Counted from the stretch's first letter, positions 1 through 7,060 are shown. The stretch: DNA of 12,020 nucleotides from Lachnospiraceae bacterium (GCA_021202715.1 JAJQCL010000091.1:13448-25467); one strand, 5' to 3'. Notes: a model not told the origin generated them from the sequence alone. Made by a program: numbers and translations.

Positions 1-50
1 CGCCGGCCGGGACTTTCACGGGAAAATCATGGAAATGCGAAAAAAGGGGG

Positions 51-79
51 TTGATATTTGTGAAAACATGCCTTAGAAT
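51..79 (+). promoter_or_regulatory. Sigma-A-type promoter of the dcw cluster
   Basis: A TTGATA -35 box (51-56) and a TAGAAT -10 box (74-79) are separated by exactly 17 nt. Each differs from consensus by one base. Transcription would start near 86, giving a leader of roughly 100 nt before mraZ, with the MraZ repeats in its first 40 nt. Positions 1-50 hold no gene or signal that I can support. Confidence 0.8.
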
Positions 80-94
80 AGTCCCATAGGGTGA

Positions 95-124
95 TTTGTG
101 GGGGAAAGTGCCACGAAGTGGGGA
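95..124 (+). promoter_or_regulatory. MraZ operator: three 10-bp repeat units
   Basis: Three GTG-centred units recur with a 10-bp period: TTTGTGGGGG (95-104), AAAGTGCCAC (105-114) and GAAGTGGGGA (115-124). The outer two carry GTGGGG; the middle one keeps AAAGTG but loses the G run. MraZ is known to bind short G-rich direct repeats with about 10-bp spacing upstream of its own gene. The site lies just downstream of the predicted start point, which suits autorepression by blocking initiation or early elongation. Binding itself is inferred. Confidence 0.75.
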
Positions 125-131
125 ATTTCAG

Positions 132-175
132 ACCTCCCGGACCGATCACTCTGACAGAATACGGGACAGGGAGGT
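132..175 (+). promoter_or_regulatory. Possible hairpin masking the mraZ ribosome-binding site
   Basis: ACCTCCC (132-138) is a perfect complement of GGGAGGT (169-175), the Shine-Dalgarno sequence of mraZ, across a 30-nt loop. A competing pairing is TCCCG (135-139) with CGGGA (162-166). If it forms, it would lower mraZ translation. Seven base pairs with a long loop could be chance, because any strong SD finds partners in GC-rich leaders. Confidence 0.35.
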
Positions 176-183
176 GAGTTTTC

Positions 184-609
184 ATGTTCATGGGCGAGTA
201 CAATCACAGCATCGATGCCAAGGGGCGTCTGATCATGCCGGCACGTTTCCGGGAACAGCTGGGGGAGACCTTTGTGGTGACCCAGGGTCTGGACGGATGC
301 CTGTTTGTCTATGCCAATGAAGAATGGAAACTCTTCGAGGAGAAGCTGAAGCAGCTTCCTCTGACGAATGCTTCCGCCCGTAAGTTCAGCCGGTATTTTC
401 TGGCCGGAGCGATCCAGTGTGAGGTGGACAAGCAGGGACGGATCCTGCTGCCTGCCAAGCTGCGGGCGGCAGCCGGACTGGAGAAGGACGTCGTCCTGGC
501 CGGAGTCGGTGAGAGGATCGAGATCTGGGACCGGGAACGCTGGGAAGAGAACTCTACCTATGAGGATATGGACGTCATCGCGGAGAATATGGAAGGACTG
601 GGGATCTGA
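184..609 (+). CDS. mraZ: Transcriptional regulator MraZ
   Basis: This 141-residue protein is a full-length MraZ, the DNA-binding regulator encoded first in most dcw clusters. Two SpoVT-AbrB-type swapped-hairpin domains are visible, each with the family D-x-[KQ]-G-R signature: residues 11-15 (DAKGR followed by LIMPARFR) and 82-86 (DKQGR followed by ILLPAKLR). The family forms ring-shaped oligomers that read repeated G-rich boxes, and such boxes lie at 95-124, so autoregulation is likely. The start at 184 gives the typical N-terminus MFMGEYNHSIDAKGR and follows AGGGAGGTGAG at 168-178; an ATG two codons later is less likely. The stop codon overlaps the rsmH start (TGATG), indicating translational coupling. 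Confidence 0.96.
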   Translation: MFMGEYNHSIDAKGRLIMPARFREQLGETFVVTQGLDGCLFVYANEEWKLFEEKLKQLPLTNASARKFSRYFLAGAIQCEVDKQGRILLPAKLRAAAGLEKDVVLAGVGERIEIWDRERWEENSTYEDMDVIAENMEGLGI

Positions 610-1562
610 TGGCAGAGTTCAGGCATGTGCCGGTGCTGCTGACGCCGGTACTGGAGCAGCTGTGTATCCGGCCTGATGGAATTTATGTAGATGGAACACT
701 GGGCGGCGGCGGCCACTCGGCGGAGATCGTGAAGCGTCTGACAGAAGGAGGACGGCTGATCGGGATCGACCGGGATGAGGCAGCCATTGAGGCAGCGGAA
801 GCCAGGCTGGCTCCTTTCGGTGATCAGGTTACCGTCGTCCGGGCCAATTACGGGGAGATTCGTCGGGTGCTGGATGAGCTGGGGATCGAACGTGTTGACG
901 GGATCCTGTTGGATCTGGGCGTTTCCTCCTACCAGCTGGACACAGCGGAACGCGGATTTTCCTATATGGCGGACGCGCCTCTGGATATGCGGATGGATCG
1001 GGAGGAGTCGCGGACGGCGGCGGATCTCGTGAACGGCTGCAGCGAGGAGGAACTGACGCGCATCCTGCGCGATTACGGGGAAGAGCGATATGCGCGGAAT
1101 ATTGCGCGGCATATCGTGACGGCGCGGACAGAGAAGCCCGTGGAGACGACCGGGGAGCTGGTGCAGATTATTCAGGCATCTATCCCTAAGAAGATGCAGC
1201 GGACCGGGGGACACCCGGCCAAGAGGACATTTCAGGCTCTGCGCATTGAGCTGAACCAGGAGCTGACAGTTCTGGAGGATGTGACGGATACCCTGATCGA
1301 TTGTCTGAATCCGGGAGGACGGCTCTGTGTCATCACCTTCCCCAGCCTGGAGGATCGGATCATTAAGAACAGATTTCGGACGGCGGAGAACCCCTGCGTC
1401 TGCCCGAAGAATTTTCCTGTCTGTGTGTGCGGGAGAAAAAGCAGGGGCCATGTAGTAACCAGGAAACCGATTCTTCCCACAGAGGAAGAGAGAACGGCCA
1501 ACAGCCGGGCGAAGAGCGCCAAGCTGCGTGTTTTTGAGCGGGCCTGTGAAAGCGAGGCATAG
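609..1562 (+). CDS. rsmH: 16S rRNA (cytosine-1402 N4)-methyltransferase RsmH
   Basis: RsmH (MraW), 317 residues and full length, transfers a methyl group from S-adenosylmethionine to N4 of C1402 in the 16S rRNA decoding centre, in the cytoplasm. The N-terminal HVPVLLTPVLE is followed by the SAM-binding loop DGTLGGGGHS (28-37), the acidic LIGIDRDEAAIEAAEARL strand, the DLGVSS motif with QLD, and RTFQALRIELNQEL. The C-terminus has the Cys-rich clostridial segment and KSAKLRVFER. One oddity is the near-invariant FHSLEDR motif, which reads FPSLEDR here, with Pro at residue 245. The gene overlaps mraZ by one base, and ftsL starts one base after its stop codon. Confidence 0.95.
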   Translation: MAEFRHVPVLLTPVLEQLCIRPDGIYVDGTLGGGGHSAEIVKRLTEGGRLIGIDRDEAAIEAAEARLAPFGDQVTVVRANYGEIRRVLDELGIERVDGILLDLGVSSYQLDTAERGFSYMADAPLDMRMDREESRTAADLVNGCSEEELTRILRDYGEERYARNIARHIVTARTEKPVETTGELVQIIQASIPKKMQRTGGHPAKRTFQALRIELNQELTVLEDVTDTLIDCLNPGGRLCVITFPSLEDRIIKNRFRTAENPCVCPKNFPVCVCGRKSRGHVVTRKPILPTEEERTANSRAKSAKLRVFERACESEA

Positions 1563-1563
1563 T

Positions 1564-2055
1564 ATGGCGGGAACGAGAGGAAGAGGAGAATACCGGACGG
1601 AGGCGGAGCGGCGGACGCGCCTGTATGTAGAGGGGACGACCGTTCGACAGGAGGAAGTCGTTCGGGAAAGACCGGAGCGGAGGCAGAGGGAAGTCAGCCG
1701 TCAGGTTCGGCGCAACCGGGAGAGGGCGCTTCATATGACGGCTCCGTATGTGCTGATGCTGGCGGTGGCCGTTGTGGCGATGCTGGTGGTCTGCTGTCAA
1801 TATCTGCAGCTTCAGTCGGATATTGTTTACAGTAAGCACTCTGTCACGTCTCTGACCTCATCCATTGAGGCTTTGAAGACACAGAATGACGCCACAGAGG
1901 ATTCGATTGAGATTTATACGGATCTGGATTACATCTATGAGGTCGCGACCAGTGAACTCGGCATGGTGTATCCGTCCGATGACCAGATTATCCTCTATGA
2001 CAAGGAAGAAAGCGAGTACGTGCGTCAGTATGAAGACATCCCAACCGACGACTGA
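1564..2055 (+). CDS. ftsL: Cell division protein FtsL-like (septum formation)
   Basis: This 163-residue bitopic membrane protein sits in the usual ftsL position between rsmH and the first class B PBP. It has a long, strongly basic cytoplasmic N-terminus (residues 1-58, many Arg and Glu), one membrane segment at about 60-78, and an extracellular part with a heptad-like coiled-coil stretch at about 81-115. A short domain containing YIYEVATSELGMVYP follows, which resembles the C-terminal end of FtsL/DivIC proteins. FtsL sequences diverge widely, so the call rests on topology and position. In other bacteria FtsL joins FtsQ/DivIB and DivIC to activate FtsW-PBP at the septum. The ATG at 1564 is preceded only by a weak SD (AGCGAGG); an in-frame ATG at 1528 lies inside rsmH and is less likely. 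Confidence 0.82.
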   Translation: MAGTRGRGEYRTEAERRTRLYVEGTTVRQEEVVRERPERRQREVSRQVRRNRERALHMTAPYVLMLAVAVVAMLVVCCQYLQLQSDIVYSKHSVTSLTSSIEALKTQNDATEDSIEIYTDLDYIYEVATSELGMVYPSDDQIILYDKEESEYVRQYEDIPTDD

Positions 2056-4159
2056 ACAGGGTTCGAAGAGACCCCCGAAGAGATTTAAAAAATACATGAA
2101 ACAAAAGCTGGCGTTCTCATTTGTCCTGGTGGCGGCAGCTTTATTTGTTCTTGTGATCGTGATCTTTCGCATCATTCAGACCAATGGCGAGGAATACAGC
2201 AAGACCGTGCTGACGCAGCAGAATTACAGCAGCACGGTGCTTCCCTTCCAGCGGGGCACGATCACAGATCGCAACCAGACGGTGCTGGCGGCCAGCGAGC
2301 AGGTCTACAATGTGATCCTTGATCCGGCGGTGATCAATACGGGCTCGGAAGATGACATTGACGCCACGCTGACGGCGCTGGTGGAGGTCTTCGGTTATGA
2401 TCGCTCGGAGCTGGAGACGATCCTGGAGGAAAAGGCGGAGAGCTCCTATGTCCGTTATGAGCGTTATCTGTCGGAGGAGCAGAAGGAGGCCTTTGAGACC
2501 TACGAGGAGGAGTACGAGAGCCAGAAGGAGAATACGGCCAGTATCCTGGGCGTCTGGTTCGAGTCTGAATACCAGCGGGTCTATCCGTATAATACGCTGG
2601 CCTGCACGGCGCTGGGCTTCTCCGGCTCGGATAGCAGCCAGGGAAACTGGGGCGTCGAGCAGTATTATAACGAGTATCTGATCGGAACCGACGGCCGGGA
2701 GTACGGCTATATGAACAGCGATGGCATCGTGGAGCGCACGACGCAGGAGGCTGTGGACGGGAATACGGTCGTCACGACGCTGGATTACACGATCCAGTCC
2801 GTGGTGGAGGAGGCGATCGCCGATTATCTGGAGGATATGAGCGCGGAGAATGTCGGCGTTCTGGTCATGGATCCGGATACGGCGGAGATTCTGGCGATGG
2901 CCACAGATTCCGTGTATGATCTGAACAATCCGACAGATCTCTCTTACACCTACACGGAGGAAGAGATTGCGGAACTGGACGAGGATGAGATGTCCGATGC
3001 TCTGAATCAGTTGTGGAGGAATTTTACGATTTCGGACACCTATGAGCCCGGTTCCACCGCCAAGACTTTTACGATCGCGGCGGCGCTCGAGGAGGGGCTG
3101 GCGGATTCCGGGGACACCTTCGTGTGCGACGGCGGACAGCAGGTTGCAGATTATTATATTGAATGTTCTCATACGCACGGCACGATCACGCTGGAACAGG
3201 CTCTGGGATATTCCTGCAATGATGCGATGATGCAGCTGGCCAGCAAGATGGGGAAGCATATATTCAGCGCCTACCAGACCCTGTTCGGTCTGGGTAGCAC
3301 GACTGGCATCGATCTGCCTGGGGAGGCGTCAGGGCTTCTCTATGCGGAGGATGAGATGGGAACGGTCGACCTGGCGACCAACGCGTTTGGTCAGAATTTT
3401 ACGGCGACCATGGTGCAGATGGCAGCGGCCTACTGCTCGATCCTGAATGGCGGCACCTACTATCAGCCCCACATCGTCAAGGAGATTCTCAGTGCAGACG
3501 GCGAGGTGGTGGAGGAGATCGGCAGCACGGTCGTTCGCCAGACGGTCAGCACATCCACCGTGGAGATCCTGAAAGCGGGTCTGCAGCTGGCTGTGGAGGA
3601 CGAGAACGGAACGGCAACACTGGCGCAGATCGACGGGTATACGGTCGGCGGAAAGACCGGTACGGCGGAGAAATATCCCCGGGGCAACGGTGAGTACGTG
3701 ATGTCCTTTATCGGTTTCACCACGGTGGAGGATCCGCAGGTTCTGGTCTACGTGGTCATCGACAATCCGCAGAGTGACGATGAGGATTATGTGGTTTCAG
3801 TCAAGGAGGCCGTCCGGCTGGAACAGAAGATCATGTCCGCGATCCTTGACTATATGAATATCACGCCGGATGTGAAGGACGAGGCCGCTTCGGAGGAGGA
3901 GACGGACGCAGACGGAACGACGGTGACGGAGACGGATGAGAACGGGGAGACCGTGACGGCCGCGGCGGAGACGAATGAGAGCAGTGAATCCGCGGAATCC
4001 GATGAATCGGAGGACAGCGGGGAAGCGGATGAGGGTCCTTATGAGGACGAGGTTCCCGAGGGCGGCTATATGGAGGAGGGCGACCCGGGGCCGCCCGGTG
4101 CAGAGTCCGAATCCGCATCCGAATCTGAGTCGGAGAGTACGGAGGAAGGGGACGAATGA
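2030..4159 (+). CDS. ftsI: Class B penicillin-binding protein, FtsI/PbpB-like, with acidic C-terminal tail
   Basis: This is a septal peptidoglycan D,D-transpeptidase of 709 residues. A basic cytoplasmic N-terminus precedes a membrane anchor at about 27-46. A pedestal/dimerisation domain begins at RGTITDRN (75-82), and the transpeptidase domain follows. Active-site motifs are intact: STAK (342-345, Ser342 the acylated nucleophile), SCN (395-397) and KTG (542-544). Position after ftsL and before a second PBP matches pbpB of B. subtilis. No PASTA domain is visible. Instead, residues 617-709 form an extracellular low-complexity tail with 38 Asp/Glu and no Lys or Arg. The ATG at 2030 lies inside the end of ftsL (26-bp overlap) and lacks a clear SD, so coupled translation is likely. 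An ATG at 2096, just before the anchor, is the alternative (687 residues). Confidence 0.9.
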   Translation: MKTSQPTTEQGSKRPPKRFKKYMKQKLAFSFVLVAAALFVLVIVIFRIIQTNGEEYSKTVLTQQNYSSTVLPFQRGTITDRNQTVLAASEQVYNVILDPAVINTGSEDDIDATLTALVEVFGYDRSELETILEEKAESSYVRYERYLSEEQKEAFETYEEEYESQKENTASILGVWFESEYQRVYPYNTLACTALGFSGSDSSQGNWGVEQYYNEYLIGTDGREYGYMNSDGIVERTTQEAVDGNTVVTTLDYTIQSVVEEAIADYLEDMSAENVGVLVMDPDTAEILAMATDSVYDLNNPTDLSYTYTEEEIAELDEDEMSDALNQLWRNFTISDTYEPGSTAKTFTIAAALEEGLADSGDTFVCDGGQQVADYYIECSHTHGTITLEQALGYSCNDAMMQLASKMGKHIFSAYQTLFGLGSTTGIDLPGEASGLLYAEDEMGTVDLATNAFGQNFTATMVQMAAAYCSILNGGTYYQPHIVKEILSADGEVVEEIGSTVVRQTVSTSTVEILKAGLQLAVEDENGTATLAQIDGYTVGGKTGTAEKYPRGNGEYVMSFIGFTTVEDPQVLVYVVIDNPQSDDEDYVVSVKEAVRLEQKIMSAILDYMNITPDVKDEAASEEETDADGTTVTETDENGETVTAAAETNESSESAESDESEDSGEADEGPYEDEVPEGGYMEEGDPGPPGAESESASESESESTEEGDE

Positions 4160-4223
4160 TATCAGGGCCGTAAGGTCGGCCCGGAACCATTTGCGGTTCA
4201 GTCGGGAGGCGTCCCGATATCAT
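4156..4223 (+). repeat. Cloverleaf-like nested inverted repeats between the two PBP genes
   Basis: An outer perfect 8-bp inverted repeat, ATGATATC (4156-4163) and GATATCAT (4216-4223), encloses three perfect hairpins in tandem. They are GGGCCG/CGGCCC (4165-4182, loop TAAGGT), GAACC/GGTTC (4184-4199, loop ATTTGC) and TCGGGA/TCCCGA (4202-4217, loop GGCG). The last shares two bases (4216-4217) with the outer arm, so the two pairings compete slightly. The left arm overlaps the stop codon of the upstream PBP gene. It is not a tRNA, because stem and loop sizes do not fit and there is no T-loop. It may be a structured mRNA element, or a small palindromic repeat of mobile origin. Confidence 0.6.
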
Positions 4224-4233
4224 AAAAGAAAGC

Positions 4234-4257
4234 GGGGGTCAAAGGTTTTTGGCCCCC
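4234..4257 (+). other. Strong 10-bp stem-loop in the PBP-PBP spacer
   Basis: GGGGGTCAAA (4234-4243) pairs along its whole length with TTTGGCCCCC (4248-4257), with one G-U wobble and a GGTT tetraloop. No T-run follows on the + strand, so it is not a standard intrinsic terminator for the cluster. On the - strand the stem is followed by a T-rich tract (GCTTTCTTTTATG), but no - strand gene is present to end there. A role in mRNA processing or stability is possible. Confidence 0.6.
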
Positions 4258-4269
4258 TGTCATAACGGA

Positions 4270-4312
4270 AAAAACTCTCTCATACCTATAAACAATGGGG
4301 CGGGGAGTTTTT
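4270..4312 (+). promoter_or_regulatory. Hairpin sequestering the RBS of the second PBP gene
   Basis: AAAAACTCTCT (4270-4280) can pair over 11 bp (two G-U) with GGGGAGTTTTT (4302-4312) across a 21-nt loop. The right arm contains the Shine-Dalgarno GGGGAG (4302-4307) that serves the ATG at 4315, so folding would hide the ribosome-binding site. The U run in the arm also gives a weak terminator-like shape. Regulation by this hairpin is inferred. Confidence 0.45.
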
Positions 4313-4314
4313 GC

Positions 4315-6063
4315 ATGAATAAAGTACGTGTATGGCAGAGGCATCGGCTGGGGTTCGCTTTCGGCCTGGTGATTCTGCTGGTGCTGTGCCTGATTGTTCA
4401 GCTGGTTCATCTGATGCTGTTTCGTTCGGACTATTACAGTGAAAAAGCCGATGAGCTTCACGAGAGGGAGCGGGATATCAAGGCGGCCCGGGGCCGCATT
4501 CTGGACCGAAACGGAGTCGTGCTGGCGGACAATCTGACCGTGTGTACCGTTTCCGTCATTCATAGCCAGATCGAGGACGCGGAGGAGGTGATCCGGGTCC
4601 TCTGTGAGAAGCTGGAGCTTCCCGAAGAGGAGGTGCGGACGGCGGTGGAGAAGGTGTCCTCCCGGGAAGTGATCGAGACCAACGTGGAGAAGGAGATCGG
4701 CGACGAGATCCGTTCCTGTGGTCTGGCCGGTGTGAAGGTGGATGAGGATTACCGGAGATATTATCCTTACTCGACACTGGCTTCTCATGTGCTCGGTTTT
4801 ACCGGCAGCGACAATCAGGGGATCGTCGGCCTGGAGGTTGTCTATGAAGAAATACTGACTGGAACAGACGGACAGATCCTGACGCAGACCGATGCCCGCG
4901 GCATCGAGCTGGATGGAGCCGCGGAGGAGCGTGTCGAGCCGGTCGCCGGCAGCGATCTGGTAATCAGTCTGGACCGGACCATCCAGGAGTATGCGGAGCA
5001 GGCGGCGGAAAAGGTGCTGGAGGAGAAACAGGCGAAGCAGGTCTCGATCATCATTATGAATCCGCAGAACGGCGAGCTCTATGCCATGGTGGGCGTGCCG
5101 GAGTACGATCTGAATGATCCCTACACGCTGCTGGCCGCCTATGTGGAGGAGGAGAGCAGCGAGGAGGACAATCTCAACCGCATGTGGCGCAACGCCAGCA
5201 TCAACGATACGTACGAGCCGGGATCAACCTTTAAGATCATCACCATGGCAGCGGCGCTGGAAGAGAACCTGGTGACGCTGGAGGAGAGCTTCTACTGTCC
5301 GGGATATCGGACCGTGGGCGGGCGCACGATCCACTGTCACAAGACACAGGGACACGGCGCGGAAACATTCCTGCAGGCGGCGATGAATTCCTGCAATCCG
5401 GTTTTCATCGACCTCGGGCTGCGACTGGGCGTGGATGTCTTTTATTCGTATTTTGAGACGCTCGGTCTTCTGGAAAAGACCGGGATTGATTTGCCCGGGG
5501 AGGCCGGAACGATCATGCATGAGAAGGAAGACATGGGAGAGGTGGAGCTGGCGACTGTATCCTTCGGCCAGTCGTTTCAGATCACACCGATCCAGCTGAT
5601 CACGACCGCAGCATCCCTGATCAATGGAGGGACCCGTGTGACGCCTCATCTGGCGATTGCCGTGCAGAATTCTGAAGGAGATGTCACAGAAACCTTTACA
5701 TATGACGCCGGAAAGACTATAATCTCGGAGGAAACCAGTGAGACGCTTCGCTATATTCTGGAGCAGGTCGTCTCCGAGGGGACCGGGAGGAATGCGTATC
5801 TGGAGGGCTATTCGATCGGCGGCAAGACGGCGACTTCGGAGAAGCTGCCCCGGAGTGCAGACCTTTATATCTCGTCCTTTCTCGGGTTTGCACCGGCCGA
5901 TGATCCGCAGGTCATTGCCCTGATTACGATTGATGAACCGGAGGGGGTCTACTATGGCGGAACCATTGCGGCCCCGGTCATCGCCGAGATATTTGAAAAT
6001 ATTCTCCCCTATCTGGGCATCGAAGCCGAACCGGTGGAGGAGACGCAGAGTACAGAAGAGTAG
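4315..6063 (+). CDS. spoVD: Class B penicillin-binding protein, SpoVD/FtsI-like
   Basis: A second peptidoglycan transpeptidase, 582 residues, paralogous to the gene before it: both share WRN, then DTYEPGST, and TGIDLPGEA. A membrane anchor (about 12-35) leads into the pedestal domain, which starts at ARGRILDRNG (58-67), and then the transpeptidase domain with STFK (304-307, Ser304 nucleophile) and SCN (359-361). The third motif reads KTA (504-506) where KTG is usual. Near the C-terminus, GVYYGGTIAAPV is typical of SpoVD/FtsI proteins. No PASTA domain is visible. Position second after ftsL matches spoVD of B. subtilis, but a vegetative division role cannot be excluded. The ATG at 4315 has GGGGCGGGGAG upstream; an in-frame TTG at 4249 would add an implausible leader. 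This gene follows the longest spacer in the cluster. Confidence 0.88.
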   Translation: MNKVRVWQRHRLGFAFGLVILLVLCLIVQLVHLMLFRSDYYSEKADELHERERDIKAARGRILDRNGVVLADNLTVCTVSVIHSQIEDAEEVIRVLCEKLELPEEEVRTAVEKVSSREVIETNVEKEIGDEIRSCGLAGVKVDEDYRRYYPYSTLASHVLGFTGSDNQGIVGLEVVYEEILTGTDGQILTQTDARGIELDGAAEERVEPVAGSDLVISLDRTIQEYAEQAAEKVLEEKQAKQVSIIIMNPQNGELYAMVGVPEYDLNDPYTLLAAYVEEESSEEDNLNRMWRNASINDTYEPGSTFKIITMAAALEENLVTLEESFYCPGYRTVGGRTIHCHKTQGHGAETFLQAAMNSCNPVFIDLGLRLGVDVFYSYFETLGLLEKTGIDLPGEAGTIMHEKEDMGEVELATVSFGQSFQITPIQLITTAASLINGGTRVTPHLAIAVQNSEGDVTETFTYDAGKTIISEETSETLRYILEQVVSEGTGRNAYLEGYSIGGKTATSEKLPRSADLYISSFLGFAPADDPQVIALITIDEPEGVYYGGTIAAPVIAEIFENILPYLGIEAEPVEETQSTEE

Positions 6064-6065
6064 AA

Positions 6066-6091
6066 GCTGAGGTACAAGAGAGAATACCAGC
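6066..6091 (+). other. Small stem-loop just upstream of the mraY RBS
   Basis: GCT (6066-6068) and GGTA (6071-6074) pair with TACC (6085-6088) and AGC (6089-6091), with a two-base bulge and a 10-nt loop. The stem ends directly before the mraY Shine-Dalgarno (AGGGAGGT, 6092-6099), which stays free. It is short and may be fortuitous. Confidence 0.3.
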
Positions 6092-6103
6092 AGGGAGGTA
6101 GTT

Positions 6104-7057
6104 ATGACTACACAGGTGATAATATCAGTATTGCTCGCCTTCGCGATCAGTGCGGCTGTCTGCCCGGTGCTGATTCCGTTTTTGAAGAAACTCAAATTCG
6201 GACAGCAGGTGCGGGACGACGGGCCGCAGGCACATCTGAAGAAACAGGGCACGCCCACGATGGGTGGGCTGGCTTTCCTGATCAGTGTGGTGGTCACCAG
6301 TCTGTTTTTCATTCCCAGCCATCCGCGGATCGTTCCGGTTCTGTTCATGACGGTGGGATTCGGCGTCATCGGATTTCTGGATGATTATCTGAAGATCGTC
6401 ATGAAGCGTTCGGAAGGGTTGAATCCGAAGCAGAAAATGGCGCTGCAGATCGTGCTGACAGCGATCTTCTGCGTCTATCTGATGAAATTCTCGGGGATGG
6501 GGACGGTGATTCATATCCCGTTTCTGGGCGTCGACTGGGAAATGGGCTGGCTCTACATTCCCATGGTCTTTCTCGTGGTGCTGGGGACAGACAATGGCGT
6601 GAACTTTACCGATGGCCTCGACGGCCTGTGCTCCAGCGTGACGGTGATGGTGGCGATCTTCTTTACCTTCCTCTCCCTGAGTGAGAGCGGCGGCATCGAG
6701 ACGGTGACCGGCGCGGTGGCGGGAGCTCTGGCGGGATTTCTGCTGTTTAATGTCTATCCGGCGCAGGTCTTTATGGGAGATACCGGCTCTCTGGCGCTGG
6801 GAGGCTTCGTGGCCTCCTCGGCCCTGATGCTGCAGAATCCGCTGATCATTCTTCTGGTGGGCTTCATCTACCTGGTGGAAGTGGTCTCCGTGATCCTGCA
6901 GGTGGCGTATTTCAGAAAGACCGGCGGAAAGCGTCTGTTCCGCATGGCGCCCATTCATCATCACTTTGAGCTGGGCGGCTGGTCGGAGACGCGGATTGTG
7001 GCGATTTTCTCGATCGTGACGGCGCTGCTCTGTCTGGTTGCCTATCTGGGTGTCTGA
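6104..7057 (+). CDS. mraY: Phospho-N-acetylmuramoyl-pentapeptide transferase MraY
   Basis: MraY, 317 residues, a polytopic membrane enzyme that moves phospho-MurNAc-pentapeptide from UDP onto undecaprenyl phosphate, giving lipid I. Family hallmarks are all present: the early GTPTMGGLAFL segment, the Asp pair DDYLKI (93-94), NFTDGLDGL with Asp170 and Asp173, MGDTGSLALGG with Asp226, and the HHH motif (285-287) followed by FE. Hydrophobic segments run along the whole chain, consistent with about ten membrane helices. The start is set by AGGGAGGT at 6092-6099. In B. subtilis and many other dcw clusters murE (and in E. coli also murF) lies between the spoVD/ftsI gene and mraY; here mraY follows the PBP after only 40 nt. 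Confidence 0.96.
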   Translation: MTTQVIISVLLAFAISAAVCPVLIPFLKKLKFGQQVRDDGPQAHLKKQGTPTMGGLAFLISVVVTSLFFIPSHPRIVPVLFMTVGFGVIGFLDDYLKIVMKRSEGLNPKQKMALQIVLTAIFCVYLMKFSGMGTVIHIPFLGVDWEMGWLYIPMVFLVVLGTDNGVNFTDGLDGLCSSVTVMVAIFFTFLSLSESGGIETVTGAVAGALAGFLLFNVYPAQVFMGDTGSLALGGFVASSALMLQNPLIILLVGFIYLVEVVSVILQVAYFRKTGGKRLFRMAPIHHHFELGGWSETRIVAIFSIVTALLCLVAYLGV

Positions 7058-7060
7058 GGT

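Noticed and set aside
96..320. Small + strand open frame overlapping the leader and mraZ
   Set aside because: It is out of frame with mraZ, has no RBS, and the overlapping mraZ frame has clear family motifs.
558..1451. Other long - strand open frames (558-1451, 2141-3259, 5224-6369, 6125-7165, 6912-8054)
   Set aside because: All lie opposite conserved dcw genes, show no family motif and lack a plausible promoter or RBS.
2397..2681. Arg-rich alternative-frame open frames inside the PBP genes and murD
   Set aside because: They are shadow frames of GC-rich coding sequence, with no start signals or recognisable products.
4156..4223. tRNA gene suggested by the cloverleaf layout
   Set aside because: The stem and loop sizes are wrong: 8-bp outer stem, inner loops of 6, 6 and 4 nt, no 7-nt anticodon loop and no T-loop sequence.
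4234..4257. Intrinsic terminator after the first PBP gene
   Set aside because: The stem is strong, but TGTCATAACGG follows it on the + strand, with no U tract.
4264..4292. Promoter using TATAAA at 4287-4292 before the second PBP
   Set aside because: No acceptable -35 box lies 16-18 nt upstream, and the position is inside the RBS hairpin loop.
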